The notes under the pieces were generated by a model. The model did not search any database and was not told where the DNA came from. It was given only the letters and a program-made list of their open reading frames with translations. A program made the translations under genes and the position numbers. A stretch of 51,487 bases of DNA from Nitrosomonas sp. (GTDB taxonomy: Bacteria > Pseudomonadota > Gammaproteobacteria > Burkholderiales > Nitrosomonadaceae), in assembly GCA_021604405.1 (NCBI GenBank), contig BQJA01000016.1, positions 1 through 51,487 of the forward strand, in the 5' to 3' direction. Below, one piece after another: positions 1 to 9,080 of the stretch (positions are counted from its first letter, which is position 1; each line of letters opens with the position of its first letter).

Positions 1-138
1 GCTCTTCGCTTCGCCACCAAATTTTTGCGTCAAAAGCGTCGTAATCGCCGCCGTCAGCGTGGTCTTGCCATGATCTACGTGCCCTATCGTGCCAACATTT
101 AAATGCGGCTTCGATCGCTCAAATTTACTTTTTGCCAT
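1..138 (-). CDS. tuf: Elongation factor Tu, N-terminal 46 residues (runs off the left edge)
   Basis: EF-Tu is the GTPase that delivers aminoacyl-tRNA to the ribosome. The visible 46 codons contain the conserved start [20 protein letters not shown] followed by [11 protein letters not shown], which holds the P-loop GHVDHGKT for GTP binding. The ATG at 138 follows a clear AGAGGAA ribosome site. The gene is cut by the window edge. It lies last in a minus-strand unit after tRNA-Tyr, tRNA-Gly and tRNA-Thr, an arrangement common in proteobacteria, and probably shares their promoter at 588-616. Confidence 0.97.
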   Translation of the reverse strand, partial: MAKSKFERSKPHLNVGTIGHVDHGKTTLTAAITTLLTQKFGGEAKS

Positions 139-194
139 GATCTAAATTCCTCTTAGCGTACATTTATCATCCCGACCTGTACAATTAAATCTTA

Positions 195-269
<75 letters not shown>

Positions 270-305
270 AAGCAACTCTGGCATTATTACTCCACAGCCT
301 TAAAC

Positions 306-379
306 TGGAGCGGGTGAAGGGAATCGAACCCTCATCGTAAGCTTGGAAGGCTTCTGCTCTACCATTGAGCTACACCCGC
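306..379 (-). tRNA. tRNA-Gly (anticodon TCC)
   Basis: Minus-strand cloverleaf with acceptor GCGGGTG/CACCCGC, T-loop TTCGATT and encoded CCA. The anticodon loop CTTCCAA gives anticodon TCC for glycine GGA/GGG codons. It lies between tRNA-Tyr and tRNA-Thr and is probably cut from the same precursor. Confidence 0.97.
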
Positions 380-488
380 ATCTAAAAGTTAGAAGGAGCG
401 CATCCAGACGATCTTCTATCAATATAAACTGGTCTTCCCTAACCCGAGACTGTCACAACAACCCAAAACAATACATTTTTTATCCTAA

Positions 489-573
<85 letters not shown>

Positions 574-587
574 AAACGGAACCGGGG

Positions 588-616
588 ATTATGTATATTT
601 TTTACCCATAAGTCAA
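588..616 (-). promoter_or_regulatory. Sigma70-type promoter of the tRNA-Tyr/Gly/Thr-tuf unit with GC-rich discriminator
   Basis: On the minus strand TTGACT (616-611) is separated by exactly 17 bases from CATAAT (593-588). Each hexamer matches consensus at five of six positions. The bases just after the -10 are CCCCGG, a GC-rich discriminator of the type that makes stable-RNA promoters sensitive to ppGpp in proteobacteria. The promoter itself is seen; the stringent response is inferred. Confidence 0.75.
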
Positions 617-766
617 TTTCCAATTTTACTTTTATGCTTTGATTGTCACATTTTCATAACAAATCTTGTTATGAAGTGGATATTTTTATCCAACATCAAA
701 CCAAAATCTCATAAATCTATTAAGCGTTATACCTTACTATTCGATGAGTTATACAAAGAACCATGG

Positions 767-1744
767 TTACTCAAGACGTATCCTCGGATCGACTAGCGTA
801 TAGGAAATATCTGTTAACACCAATCCAACGATATACAACATCGAACCCAAAAATACCATCGCACGGACTATCGCAAAATCCTGTGAATTTATAGCCTCGA
901 TTGTGTAGCTACCCAATCCAGGAATACCAAAAAATGATTCGCTGATAAGACTGCCCAAGAACAACAACGGAATAATCACCACAACGCCCGTCAGAATAGG
1001 AATCATGGCATTTTTCAGCACATGCTTAAATAATATGAGACTCTCAGGCAAACCTTTGGCGCGTGCAGTCCGCACATATTCTTTACCCATTTCCTCCAAA
1101 AAAATAGTACGATACCAACGTGTATTAGCACCGGCACTACTGATCACGCCAATTATAACCGGCAGCAGCAAGAATTTACCCATATCCACTCCACCTGCAT
1201 ACCCAGAAATGGGCACCAAATGCCAAAGTTTACCAATAAGAAATTGCCCGCCAATGATATAAAACAAGCTAGATATCGACATGAGCGCAACACATATAAC
1301 CACCCCCCATAGATCAATATATGTCGCACGAAAAAATACCATCAACAACGCAAATGTAATGTAGGCAAGCAGCCCAAGAATAAATACTGGCAACGCAATT
1401 GCCAGGCTTGGTACCATCCTTGTCTTAATCTCGTACGCAATATCACGCCCATCATCTGCACGTCCGAAATCAAACACAAACATTGCCAGCGATTTCTCAA
1501 AAAAAATGGTACTGGTAAATTTTGACAAGCCATTTTCATCATAATTAACTAACAACGGCTTATCGTAGCCTCGTTCCTGCTTCCACTTTTCAATCGCTGC
1601 CGGCGTTACATATTTAACACCCAAATTCATCCGAGCCATGTCATCCGGCGTGTTAATTACAAAAAACAAGGTAAATGTAATGAGATTTACACCAACAAGA
1701 ATTGGTATCGCATAAAGAAGCCGTCTAATTATGTACCTAAGCAT
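767..1744 (-). CDS. Peptide/dipeptide-type ABC transporter permease (DppB/YejB-like)
   Basis: Inner-membrane permease of the binding-protein-dependent transport family. The N-terminus MLRYIIRRLLYAIPILVG is the classical first helix of DppB/OppB/YejB proteins. Several further hydrophobic helices follow, and the cytoplasmic EAA-type loop EYVRTARAKGLPES that contacts the ATPase is present near residue 230. I chose the ATG at 1744 because it gives the usual family start. A TTG at 1762 would overlap the upstream stop by 4 bases and add six residues, and cannot be excluded. The gene follows the substrate-binding protein directly. The second permease and ATP-binding subunits normally encoded next are absent: the tRNA-Tyr promoter follows. 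Confidence 0.88.
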   Translation of the reverse strand: MLRYIIRRLLYAIPILVGVNLITFTLFFVINTPDDMARMNLGVKYVTPAAIEKWKQERGYDKPLLVNYDENGLSKFTSTIFFEKSLAMFVFDFGRADDGRDIAYEIKTRMVPSLAIALPVFILGLLAYITFALLMVFFRATYIDLWGVVICVALMSISSLFYIIGGQFLIGKLWHLVPISGYAGGVDMGKFLLLPVIIGVISSAGANTRWYRTIFLEEMGKEYVRTARAKGLPESLILFKHVLKNAMIPILTGVVVIIPLLFLGSLISESFFGIPGLGSYTIEAINSQDFAIVRAMVFLGSMLYIVGLVLTDISYTLVDPRIRLE

Positions 1745-1758
1745 TCTTATCTTTGCTG

Positions 1759-3963
1759 TCAAGAATCATGACGACTCAATCCCAACGCCACACCACGTTC
1801 TCTACGACGATAAGCCATAAACGCTGGAATCAGTCCCAATGTTGCTACGATCAGCACCAGTACCAGTGGCCATAGCACGGGCTTATTCCATTCCTGTCGC
1901 CTTTGTTGACGTAACGCTGCATCAATCTTATGATACTTGACCGTATTATGGGCCATTCTATTTGGCTTCACATTTTTATACCAAGAATGATACAAACCAT
2001 ATATTCTTGGATGATAGCCCCATAGCCAGGGAGCATCATGACGCAAAATATCAATCATCCGATCAATAATTTGTTGACGCTCAGCATTATTCCTCATGTT
2101 TTTCATTTGTTCGAACAACTGATTATATTCTTCATTATCGTAATTAGCAGCGTTCTCTCCATTGTTCCCCACCTTCCGCTGCGGCCCGTATAGCAGGAAT
2201 AAAAAATTTTCTGGATCCGGGTAATCTGCATTCCAGCCCCATTCAAAAATTTGTGCATTACCCTTACGAATCTTATCTTGAAAACGGTTGTAATCAGTAC
2301 TTCTAACAACCAACTGGATATTCAGTTTCTGGAACTGCTTGCGCATCCAATCGAGCATTGATTTATCCTCCGAACTACGCGCGGTAACGTCGAAATATAA
2401 AACTAATGGCGCGCCTGTACTGCTATCGATTCCATCGGGATAACCTGCCTCGGCAAGCAACGTCCTGGCTGACTCAATTGACTTGCGCTGCGCCCGCCCG
2501 TCTTTCCAATCATATACGACCGGATTAATACCCGCTTCACCCTCTCGGTGTCCAGGAACACCTGGAGAAATAGGTCCATGCGCTGGCACCCCCCGGCCAT
2601 TCGCAAATATTGAAATAAATTCTTCATAATCAACCGCAATTGAAATAGCTTGCCGCAATTTTTTAGCTGATTCACGCGCACGCTCAGAAATACCGCCAAC
2701 AACTGGGTCCAGCATATTAAATCCCATATAATATGTTGAGGGCGCTATCGCAGCCTCCAATCGTATTCCTTGCGCAAGCATCGTATCTGTTACTGTCGCT
2801 TCTCCCTGCCCAATAAGTTGTACCGCTTGATCAAAACTATCAGAACCAATTCCCGATGCATCATAATATCCCTGTAGAAATTTATTCCAGCGAGGAATAC
2901 TTTCCCTTTCCCGACTATAAATAATTTTTTCAATAAACGGCAAAGGCTTACCTGCATCATCCAGCAAACCATTTATCACATCCCCAGGCATTCCCTCCGT
3001 TGGATAAGATTCACCATGAAAATTCGGGTTTCTATCCAGCACCATAATTTGATTTGGATTATTCTCGGTCAACATATAAGCTCCGGTACCAACCGGGAAC
3101 CAATCCAACGTTATGTTTTTTTCAATTAATTTCTGCTGCGAATAAAACCGCTCTGCTTCCCAGGGAATTGGCGCAAAAAATGGCATCGTTAGCCAAAAAA
3201 TGAATTGCGGATACTTACCTTTAATCTTTACGTGATAGGTATAATCATCAACAACTTGGACGCCATCCAGAGGAAATTTATTTAAATCAAGGTAAAAATT
3301 ATCTTCAGGCTTTTCGTCAACCACTTTCTCAAGGGTTGTCGCAAATTCTCGAAGACCTTGAATATAGTCCGCCATTAACTCAAATATCGGCGAATGCAGT
3401 TTTGGATGAGCCAGGCGCTTTATCTGGAAAACATAATCTTTTGCAGTCAACTCACGGGTTGACATGTGCGGAAAATCAGAAAGTTGATAAATCTTTGTAG
3501 TTTCTTTATCTGACAAATTATGGAAAAGAAACTCGTCCTGCTCATCAACCGCAAATGCCGGGTGCGGTTGAAAATAAATACCTGGCTTGATAGAGATCTC
3601 ATAAACAGTATATGCAATATCGGCAACGCGTGCATTGTCTGACAACCGGTAACCATCTTTGTTGAAATAACTGACAGCCGGCATCCGACTGGCAGTCAAC
3701 GGAACCAGCACATAAGGCTGCTTTAAATAATGATATTGCAGCGGTGGCTCATAGATCTGGGCGGTGAGCTGAATTTCATTAGAACTGTAGGATTGCGCCG
3801 GATCCAGGTGTTTAGGCCGTTCTACAAAAGCATTGTAAAGGATATTCTTATCTGCATCAGCAGCTTGGTAAGGATTGTTCCAGCTCTCATCACCACACGC
3901 CGACATTAATACTATCGCACACAATAAAATAATCCGTGCGTAGATATCGTTTTTTACCAACAT
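1759..3963 (-). CDS. Extracellular solute-binding protein, family 5 (peptide transporter), lipoprotein with C-terminal membrane helix
   Basis: This 734-residue protein resembles SBP family 5 (oligopeptide/dipeptide, YejA-like) binding proteins. Supporting motifs are PKHLDPAQSYSSNEIQLTAQ near the N-terminus, TGAYMLTENNPNQIMVLDRN in the middle, and the DYPDPENFLFLLYGPQ segment typical of the family. Residues 1-22 form a lipoprotein signal with lipobox MSAC and acceptor Cys23. Unusually, residues about 697-718 form a second hydrophobic helix followed by RRRER, suggesting a C-terminal membrane anchor. The start is the ATG at 3963; no good ribosome site is visible. It is longer than usual family members (about 500-620 residues). 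It is followed immediately by the permease. Confidence 0.9.
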   Translation of the reverse strand: MLVKNDIYARIILLCAIVLMSACGDESWNNPYQAADADKNILYNAFVERPKHLDPAQSYSSNEIQLTAQIYEPPLQYHYLKQPYVLVPLTASRMPAVSYFNKDGYRLSDNARVADIAYTVYEISIKPGIYFQPHPAFAVDEQDEFLFHNLSDKETTKIYQLSDFPHMSTRELTAKDYVFQIKRLAHPKLHSPIFELMADYIQGLREFATTLEKVVDEKPEDNFYLDLNKFPLDGVQVVDDYTYHVKIKGKYPQFIFWLTMPFFAPIPWEAERFYSQQKLIEKNITLDWFPVGTGAYMLTENNPNQIMVLDRNPNFHGESYPTEGMPGDVINGLLDDAGKPLPFIEKIIYSRERESIPRWNKFLQGYYDASGIGSDSFDQAVQLIGQGEATVTDTMLAQGIRLEAAIAPSTYYMGFNMLDPVVGGISERARESAKKLRQAISIAVDYEEFISIFANGRGVPAHGPISPGVPGHREGEAGINPVVYDWKDGRAQRKSIESARTLLAEAGYPDGIDSSTGAPLVLYFDVTARSSEDKSMLDWMRKQFQKLNIQLVVRSTDYNRFQDKIRKGNAQIFEWGWNADYPDPENFLFLLYGPQRKVGNNGENAANYDNEEYNQLFEQMKNMRNNAERQQIIDRMIDILRHDAPWLWGYHPRIYGLYHSWYKNVKPNRMAHNTVKYHKIDAALRQQRRQEWNKPVLWPLVLVLIVATLGLIPAFMAYRRRERGVALGLSRHDS

Positions 3964-4055
3964 GTTATTTTTTATAAAACACCCAATATCAACAACCTAA
4001 CATTCACCATCCGATAATATCCAGCGCGGTTCTCCACGCATTAACAAGCTTACGT

Positions 4056-4087
4056 TATAATTTAGCAAATTAACATATTAAAAGGGA
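4056..4087 (+). promoter_or_regulatory. Putative fabI -10 box and ribosome site
   Basis: A perfect TATAAT lies at 4056-4061, with only a weak -35 (TCCACG) 17 bases upstream. A strong ribosome site AAAGGGA (4081-4087) sits six bases before the fabI ATG. The interval is the divergent region between fabI and the transporter genes. Confidence 0.5.
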
Positions 4088-4093
4088 ATTTAA

Positions 4094-4879
4094 ATGGGCT
4101 TTCTTACCAACAAGCAGATTCTTATCACGGGCCTGCTGAGCAACCGTTCTATTGCATACGGCATTGCCAAAGCCATGCACCGCGAAGGCGCTTCACTCGC
4201 TTTCACCTACCAGGAAGAGGATATACGTGGACGTGTTGAAAAGCTTGCCGCTGAATTTGACAGTCGTCTATTATTTCCCTGCAATGTAACAAATGACGAA
4301 GAAATAACTCGTTGCTTCGAGCATTTGAGCAACCACTGGGATGGACTTGATGGCATTGTCCATTCTATCGCTTTTGCGCCACGCAAAGCACTTAGCGGGG
4401 ATTACCTTGAAAGTGTGGACCGTGATGCTTTTCGCATCGCCCACGAGGTAAGCTCTTACAGTTTTTCAGCACTGGCAAAAGCCGGCCTGCCCTTGATGCA
4501 GGGCAGAAAGGCCGCACTTCTGACACTATCTTACCTTGGTGCGGTCCGGGTTATGCCAAACTATAATGTCATGGGACTCGCTAAAGCCAGCCTGGAAGCA
4601 AATGTGCGCTTTTTAGCATCCAGCCTTGGCAGCAAAGATATACGCGTTAATGCCATTTCCGCCGGACCAATCAAAACGCTAGCGGCAGCAGGTATCGGCA
4701 ACTTCGGAAAACTACTCGGCTATACTGAACGCGTTTCGCCGTTAAAACGCAATGTAACCACTGAAGAAGTTGGCAACACCGCAGCATTTTTATGCAGTGA
4801 ACTAGCCAGCGGTATTACCGGTGAAATCACCTATGTTGATGCGGGATTTAATACCGTCGCTTTTGATCTCAACGAATAA
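4094..4879 (+). CDS. fabI: Enoyl-[acyl-carrier-protein] reductase (NADH)
   Basis: FabI catalyses the last step of each fatty acid elongation cycle, reducing trans-2-enoyl-ACP in the cytoplasm. At 261 residues the length is normal. It has the atypical short-chain dehydrogenase N-terminus ([20 protein letters not shown], nucleotide-binding) and the FabI-specific catalytic pattern Tyr...Tyr-x6-Lys in [20 protein letters not shown]. The segment [16 protein letters not shown] is the substrate-loop region and the C-terminus [11 protein letters not shown] is typical. It is transcribed alone on plus and converges with ppiD, only 12 bases from the ppiD stop. Confidence 0.97.
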   Translation: MGFLTNKQILITGLLSNRSIAYGIAKAMHREGASLAFTYQEEDIRGRVEKLAAEFDSRLLFPCNVTNDEEITRCFEHLSNHWDGLDGIVHSIAFAPRKALSGDYLESVDRDAFRIAHEVSSYSFSALAKAGLPLMQGRKAALLTLSYLGAVRVMPNYNVMGLAKASLEANVRFLASSLGSKDIRVNAISAGPIKTLAAAGIGNFGKLLGYTERVSPLKRNVTTEEVGNTAAFLCSELASGITGEITYVDAGFNTVAFDLNE

Positions 4880-4891
4880 CAATATCACACA

Positions 4892-6790
4892 TTAAAAATC
4901 TTCCTGGCCTTGCCTGATACTTACGTCATATCGTTGCCTTAATCCGGTCAAATAAGACGCCGTTTCTTCTTGAGTAAGCATCTGTTGTAATTGTTTGCTA
5001 AAACTTCTGTATTTGGATTCATCCTCAATCAGCGCGGCCATATCTGGCTCAATGACATGATTGATACGTATCAGGGTAAAGCCGCCTTGGGGATTTCCGA
5101 TACCGGTAAAGGCCGGGATTTCAGTTAACTCTTTTTTAAATATAGCCTGCATTACAGAACTGTCGATGCCCTGCGATTCAATATAGGATACTTGTTTCGG
5201 CTCACCCCATGAAATCTCCAATTCAGCACCTTCCTGTAATTGTGCAAGCTTCTTCTCTCCTTTCTCCAGCGCCATCTCAGCGGCCATTTGCACCTTTAAA
5301 CGCTCAACAATTTCATCTTTTACGATCGTTAACGACTGCATGGATGGCGATCGGTGTTCCAATACTCTCGCAGAAACCAGTGTGTCCGGCGTTACTTCAA
5401 TAGCTGGCGTATTGTGCTTATCTACAATGACGTCATCTGAAAAGATTTCCTCAAATAACCGATCATGAGCAAGAATAGTCGGCTCGTTTGACTCCCTATC
5501 TATCCAATCACTCTGTTGAATAGATAGGCCAAATTGTTGCGCAGCGGTTTGCAGTGTATCACTCTGCTCATAAACTATATTACTGAAGTCTTCGGCTATA
5601 TCCCCAAAAACAGTCTCAGCTTTTTGCATTCTCAAATTATGCGCAATCTGTTCCTTAACCTCGCTAAAATCAGCTGCTTCAGCAGCTTTAATAGCGGAAA
5701 GCTGAATGATATGAAATCCGAAATTAGTTTCAACCAGCCCACGAATCTCTTCTGGCTCCATCTGGAAAATTTCGTCTTCAAATTCTTTTACCATGACCCC
5801 TCGGCCAAAAAAACCAAGATCGCCACCTTGGGGCGCGGAACCAGGATCGTCAGAATGCTGCGCCGCAAACTCAGCAAATTTGCCTGGATCCTGCCTGAGT
5901 TGATCCAACACATCTTCTGCGTTACTTCTTATTGTTTCTTTCTCTTCATCCGATGCCGTGGCCGGAACTGCAAACAAAATATGACTTGCCTGCCGCTCTT
6001 CAGGCTGGCCAAATTCATTTTGATGCTCATCAAAGTATTCAGCAATTTCATTGTCCGTCACCGCTTGCTGCGCGGCCACTTCTTCCAATGACAATACAAG
6101 ATACTCAACCCGCACTCGCTCAGGCAAAAGAAATTCATTCTGATGCGTATCATAATAGGATTCAATTGCCGCATCATCCGGTTCAACCTGCGACAAAAAC
6201 TGCTCAGGCTCAATTTGAAACAAATTAATTTCTCGCTGCACTTCACTTAAATACATAATTTTTTTGGCCACTGTATTGGATACAAAACCATTCTCACTAT
6301 ATGCATCTAATAACTGTTGCAGCATTAATTCCTCTTTCACACGCGATTCAAAGTTCAGCGGGCTAATCCCCTGAGCCCGCAACAAATCTTCATAACGTTG
6401 AGTAGAGAACTGCCCGTCTTGCTGAAACTCTGGAATATCACCGATTGCCCGCACCAATTGAGAGTCCAACACTGTCATACCGATATTTAGCGCTTCCTTC
6501 CGGAGTAGTCGCTGTTGTATCAAACTTTCCAAAACTGAAAAACGCACTTCTGGGTTATCCAGGATGGCACTGTCAAAATTTTCGCCCAACATTCCGCGCA
6601 TTCTTTCCTGTTGATCGCGTAACGCCTGCTCAAATTCTCGACGCTGAATTTCATCCCCATCGACAACAGCCACAGTGCCTTCACCACTATCCCTGCGGTA
6701 CGATTCGAGTCCAAAAAACAAAAACGGCAGTACCGCTAGCAACATTATCACCTGGACGACACGTTTTTTTCGGTTGACAAAATCAAACAC
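4892..6790 (-). CDS. ppiD: Periplasmic folding chaperone / peptidyl-prolyl isomerase PpiD (SurA N-domain type)
   Basis: PpiD is anchored in the inner membrane at the Sec translocon exit and helps newly exported proteins fold. This 632-residue protein has a short cytoplasmic N-terminus, one membrane helix (about residues 11-28), a SurA-like chaperone region and a parvulin domain at about 268-366 (QASHILFAVPA ... GGDLGFFGRGVMVKEFED ... FGFHIIQL). A long C-terminal domain follows. The start is GTG at 6790. It lies just after the tRNA-Asp terminator, so it depends on read-through or an unseen promoter. The order hupB-tRNA-tRNA-ppiD is common in betaproteobacteria. Confidence 0.93.
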   Translation of the reverse strand: MFDFVNRKKRVVQVIMLLAVLPFLFFGLESYRRDSGEGTVAVVDGDEIQRREFEQALRDQQERMRGMLGENFDSAILDNPEVRFSVLESLIQQRLLRKEALNIGMTVLDSQLVRAIGDIPEFQQDGQFSTQRYEDLLRAQGISPLNFESRVKEELMLQQLLDAYSENGFVSNTVAKKIMYLSEVQREINLFQIEPEQFLSQVEPDDAAIESYYDTHQNEFLLPERVRVEYLVLSLEEVAAQQAVTDNEIAEYFDEHQNEFGQPEERQASHILFAVPATASDEEKETIRSNAEDVLDQLRQDPGKFAEFAAQHSDDPGSAPQGGDLGFFGRGVMVKEFEDEIFQMEPEEIRGLVETNFGFHIIQLSAIKAAEAADFSEVKEQIAHNLRMQKAETVFGDIAEDFSNIVYEQSDTLQTAAQQFGLSIQQSDWIDRESNEPTILAHDRLFEEIFSDDVIVDKHNTPAIEVTPDTLVSARVLEHRSPSMQSLTIVKDEIVERLKVQMAAEMALEKGEKKLAQLQEGAELEISWGEPKQVSYIESQGIDSSVMQAIFKKELTEIPAFTGIGNPQGGFTLIRINHVIEPDMAALIEDESKYRSFSKQLQQMLTQEETASYLTGLRQRYDVSIRQGQEDF

Positions 6791-6810
6791 AATTTAAATT
6801 CCAACAGAAT

Positions 6811-6844
6811 GAGTAAGAAGAAAGGGTGAACGATCGTTCACCCT
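6811..6844 (-). terminator. Perfect palindrome with T-rich tail after tRNA-Asp
   Basis: Positions 6823-6844 form a perfect 22-base palindrome (half-site AGGGTGAACGA). Read on the minus strand it is followed at once by TTTCTTCTTACT. This is a good intrinsic terminator for the hupB-tRNA-Val-tRNA-Asp unit, 16 bases after tRNA-Asp. A protein-binding site is a weaker alternative because of the perfect symmetry. Confidence 0.75.
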
Positions 6845-6860
6845 AGTCGCGCCAAAAATG

Positions 6861-6937
6861 TGGCGGAGTGGACGGGACTCGAACCCGCGACCCCCGGCGT
6901 GACAGGCCGGTATTCTAACCAACTGAACTACCACTCC
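6861..6937 (-). tRNA. tRNA-Asp (anticodon GTC)
   Basis: A 77-base cloverleaf on minus: acceptor GGAGTGG/CCACTCC, anticodon stem CCGGC/GCCGG around CTGTCAC, T-loop TTCGAGT, encoded CCA. The anticodon GTC reads aspartate codons. It lies 19 bases after tRNA-Val. Confidence 0.97.
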
Positions 6938-6956
6938 AAAACTTAATAAAATTAAC

Positions 6957-7032
6957 TGGTGGGTGCTGACGGGATCGAACCGCCGACATTCGCCTTGTAA
7001 GGGCGACGCTCTACCAGCTGAGCTAAGCACCC
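6957..7032 (-). tRNA. tRNA-Val (anticodon TAC)
   Basis: A 76-base cloverleaf on minus: acceptor GGGTGCT/AGCACCC, anticodon stem CGCCC/GGGCG-like around TTACAAG, T-loop TTCGATC, encoded CCA. The anticodon TAC reads valine GTA/GTG codons. It begins only 14 bases after the hupB stop, so it must be processed from the hupB transcript or use a promoter inside hupB. Confidence 0.97.
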
Positions 7033-7046
7033 TGTCTGAAAGGGCG

Positions 7047-7319
7047 CTAGTTTACTGCATCTTTTAATGCTTTACCAGCACTGAATTTAGGAACCTTAGC
7101 CGCTTTGATTTTAATGGTGGCACCTGTTCTAGGATTACGGCCCGTCCGCGCAGCTCGCTCACCCACTTTGAAGGTTCCAAATCCGACCAGAGTCACGCTG
7201 TCATTTTTTTTTAGAGCCCCTTTAATCGCAGAAAGTGCGCCATCCAACGCACTCCCTGCTGCAGCCTTTGAAATATCAGCGGATTTTGCAATTGCCTCAA
7301 TAAGTTCGGATTTGTTCAT
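7047..7319 (-). CDS. hupB: DNA-binding protein HU-beta
   Basis: HU is a small dimeric nucleoid protein that bends and compacts DNA. All 90 residues are typical: the N-terminal helices [20 protein letters not shown], the signature [22 protein letters not shown], which makes the DNA-binding arm with the intercalating proline, and a lysine-rich C-terminus. A strong ribosome site AAAGGGG precedes the ATG and a good promoter lies at 7376-7404. It heads a unit with tRNA-Val and tRNA-Asp. Confidence 0.97.
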   Translation of the reverse strand: MNKSELIEAIAKSADISKAAAGSALDGALSAIKGALKKNDSVTLVGFGTFKVGERAARTGRNPRTGATIKIKAAKVPKFSAGKALKDAVN

Positions 7320-7375
7320 GAATTTCCCCTTTAACGTTATCGGTAATTAACACACTAGCAGTTTCTGCACTTGTC

Positions 7376-7404
7376 CTTATATCAAGCCATTCTTACTTGG
7401 TCAA
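7376..7404 (-). promoter_or_regulatory. hupB promoter
   Basis: On minus TTGACC (7404-7399) and TATAAG (7381-7376) are separated by exactly 17 bases. Each hexamer matches consensus at five of six positions. The predicted start leaves a leader of about 50 bases before the hupB ATG. The rest of 7405-7589, up to gpsA, shows no other recognisable element. Confidence 0.75.
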
Positions 7405-7589
7405 GCAATTATAGGAATTTATAGAAGGGCAATCTAAAAATAAAATAATCGAGTGTGCGATATTCAATATACGTCATCCTGCATGCTTAGAATGGGAAAT
7501 AACACCCAGCCACTCATATTTACAAATTCTTATAAAATAGAACATTAAAAAAATAAACCGATAAATCAACAGGAAGCAACACAAATACC

Positions 7590-8579
7590 TCATAAACGCT
7601 CGATTTTCGGGTCACGATTGAGCAATATCTCCACTGCATCTCTAGCTGGCACACGCTCATATAATATACCGCAGATAGCTTGAGTAATTGGCATTTCAAC
7701 TCCTAATTCTCTACTTAAGCTTTGCGCCGCTGCTGCTGCATACACTCCCTCAGCAACATGACCTAATTGCCGCAAAATTTCAGACAAAGATTGACCATCC
7801 GCTAGCATTAGACCTACACGTCGGTTACGTGACAAATCTCCCGTACAAGTTAAAATCATGTCACCAACGCCAGATAAACCCATAAAGGTTTCCAAGCACC
7901 CACCCAGCTTGACACCAAGCCGAGTGATTTCCATCAATCCACGGGTAAGCAATGCAGCACGCGCATTATACCCAAAACCCATGCCATCAGAAATACCTGC
8001 AGCTATACTAATTACGTTTTTGATAGCACCACCCACCTCAACGCCAATAACATCCTTACTCGAATATACTCGCAATCGAGTACTGTGTAATTGCAGCGCT
8101 ATTTTTTGGGAAAATTCTTCGTCATGTGATGCCAATGTTAATGCAGTAGGCAGTCCTTGTGCAACTTCCTGTGCAAAACTGGGCCCTGACAGCACACCAC
8201 TCGGCACCGCACTCCCATATTCCTCTTGCACAATCTGATGAGGCAGCTTTGCCGCCTGCGACTCAAATCCCTTACATCCCCATAGTATGGGAATTGCCAG
8301 CCCGGTCGCAACAACACTGCGCAAAGTTTCTCGCAACCCAGCAACGGGAACAACAATTAACGCAAATTCCGCCGCACCAAGTGCAACATCAAGCGCAGAG
8401 GTTAAACGTATCGATTCAGGCAGAAAAAAACCGGGAAGAAATTGTTGATTATTCCGTTGTGCGGTCAACGCAGCGAGATGGTGGGGATCCTTGGTCCATA
8501 AAGTTACTTGATGTCGCGATGAAAGATTAATCGCTAACGCCGTACCCCAGGCTCCTGCACCGAGTATGGCAATATTCAT
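7590..8579 (-). CDS. gpsA: Glycerol-3-phosphate dehydrogenase [NAD(P)+]
   Basis: GpsA makes sn-glycerol 3-phosphate from dihydroxyacetone phosphate for phospholipid synthesis. The 329-residue protein has the Rossmann motif ILGAGAWGTALA (residues 4-15), the LWGCKGFE segment with the conserved lysine, the substrate loop VLSGPSFAQEVAQGLPTALT, and the catalytic-domain motif GVEVGGAIKNVISIAAGISDGMGFG cut here into two parts (GVEVGGAIKNVIS and AAGISDGMGFG). The ATG at 8579 overlaps the preceding gene's stop by 4 bases, so translation is probably coupled. It is last in the rhodanese-grxC-secB-gpsA unit. Confidence 0.96.
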   Translation of the reverse strand: MNIAILGAGAWGTALAINLSSRHQVTLWTKDPHHLAALTAQRNNQQFLPGFFLPESIRLTSALDVALGAAEFALIVVPVAGLRETLRSVVATGLAIPILWGCKGFESQAAKLPHQIVQEEYGSAVPSGVLSGPSFAQEVAQGLPTALTLASHDEEFSQKIALQLHSTRLRVYSSKDVIGVEVGGAIKNVISIAAGISDGMGFGYNARAALLTRGLMEITRLGVKLGGCLETFMGLSGVGDMILTCTGDLSRNRRVGLMLADGQSLSEILRQLGHVAEGVYAAAAAQSLSRELGVEMPITQAICGILYERVPARDAVEILLNRDPKIERL

Positions 8580-9061
8580 ACACCCCAGACCTGGCTAATC
8601 CTGATATAACCGATTTGTCCGTCGAAATGACGCACTTTAACCCATCCTACTGCCGTCGAATCAAGCCATTCCATCACCACATCTTTCTCGGCTTGAAACA
8701 GTAGATCTGAACTTGTATCCGCCGCCCGGAAAACATCTGCCAGCGGGACCGTGACAATGATATAACGTTTGTTACTTAAGGATTTCTTTTCGACCCAGGC
8801 AAAAACACCACTGCTATCGCGCACCTTAACCCAGTCCTCAACATTTACCACTGCCTCAACAGGTAAAAAGCGGCTGGCCACATACAATTTCTCAGCCTTA
8901 AGAGACGGGGCGTCATACATGATAACCGCATGATCTGATACAGATAAAAAAACAATTCCAGCAACAGCACGCTCATTAGATATCAACAATGAAAATAACA
9001 CCAACATTAGAAAGCATTGGTGGGACCACATGCGAGCTCTAAAGAATGGAAGGATATTCAT
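8576..9061 (-). CDS. Exported SH3-like domain protein of unknown function
   Basis: A 161-residue protein. The chosen start (ATG at 9061, MNILPFFRARMWSHQC) gives a signal-peptide-like N-terminus with a hydrophobic run (FLMLVLFSLLIS) and a possible cleavage site near AVAG. A longer reading would start inside secB and is less likely. The rest contains two bacterial SH3-like repeats, around MYDAPSLKAEKLYVASRFLPVE...DWVKVRDSSG (shown with gaps) and VFRAADTSSDLLFQAEKDVV...GWVKVRHFDGQIGYI. Such domains often bind peptidoglycan or peptides. It sits between secB and gpsA with a 4-base overlap to gpsA. Function is not known. Confidence 0.78.
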   Translation of the reverse strand: MNILPFFRARMWSHQCFLMLVLFSLLISNERAVAGIVFLSVSDHAVIMYDAPSLKAEKLYVASRFLPVEAVVNVEDWVKVRDSSGVFAWVEKKSLSNKRYIIVTVPLADVFRAADTSSDLLFQAEKDVVMEWLDSTAVGWVKVRHFDGQIGYIRISQVWGV

Positions 9062-9080
9062 TTTAATATTTTTTTCTTGA

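Noticed and set aside
655-673. Inverted repeat CATAACA/TGTTATG after the permease gene, as a terminator
   Set aside because: The stem is AT-rich and short, and on the minus strand it is followed by A's instead of T's. It also lies upstream of the tRNA promoter and may be chance.
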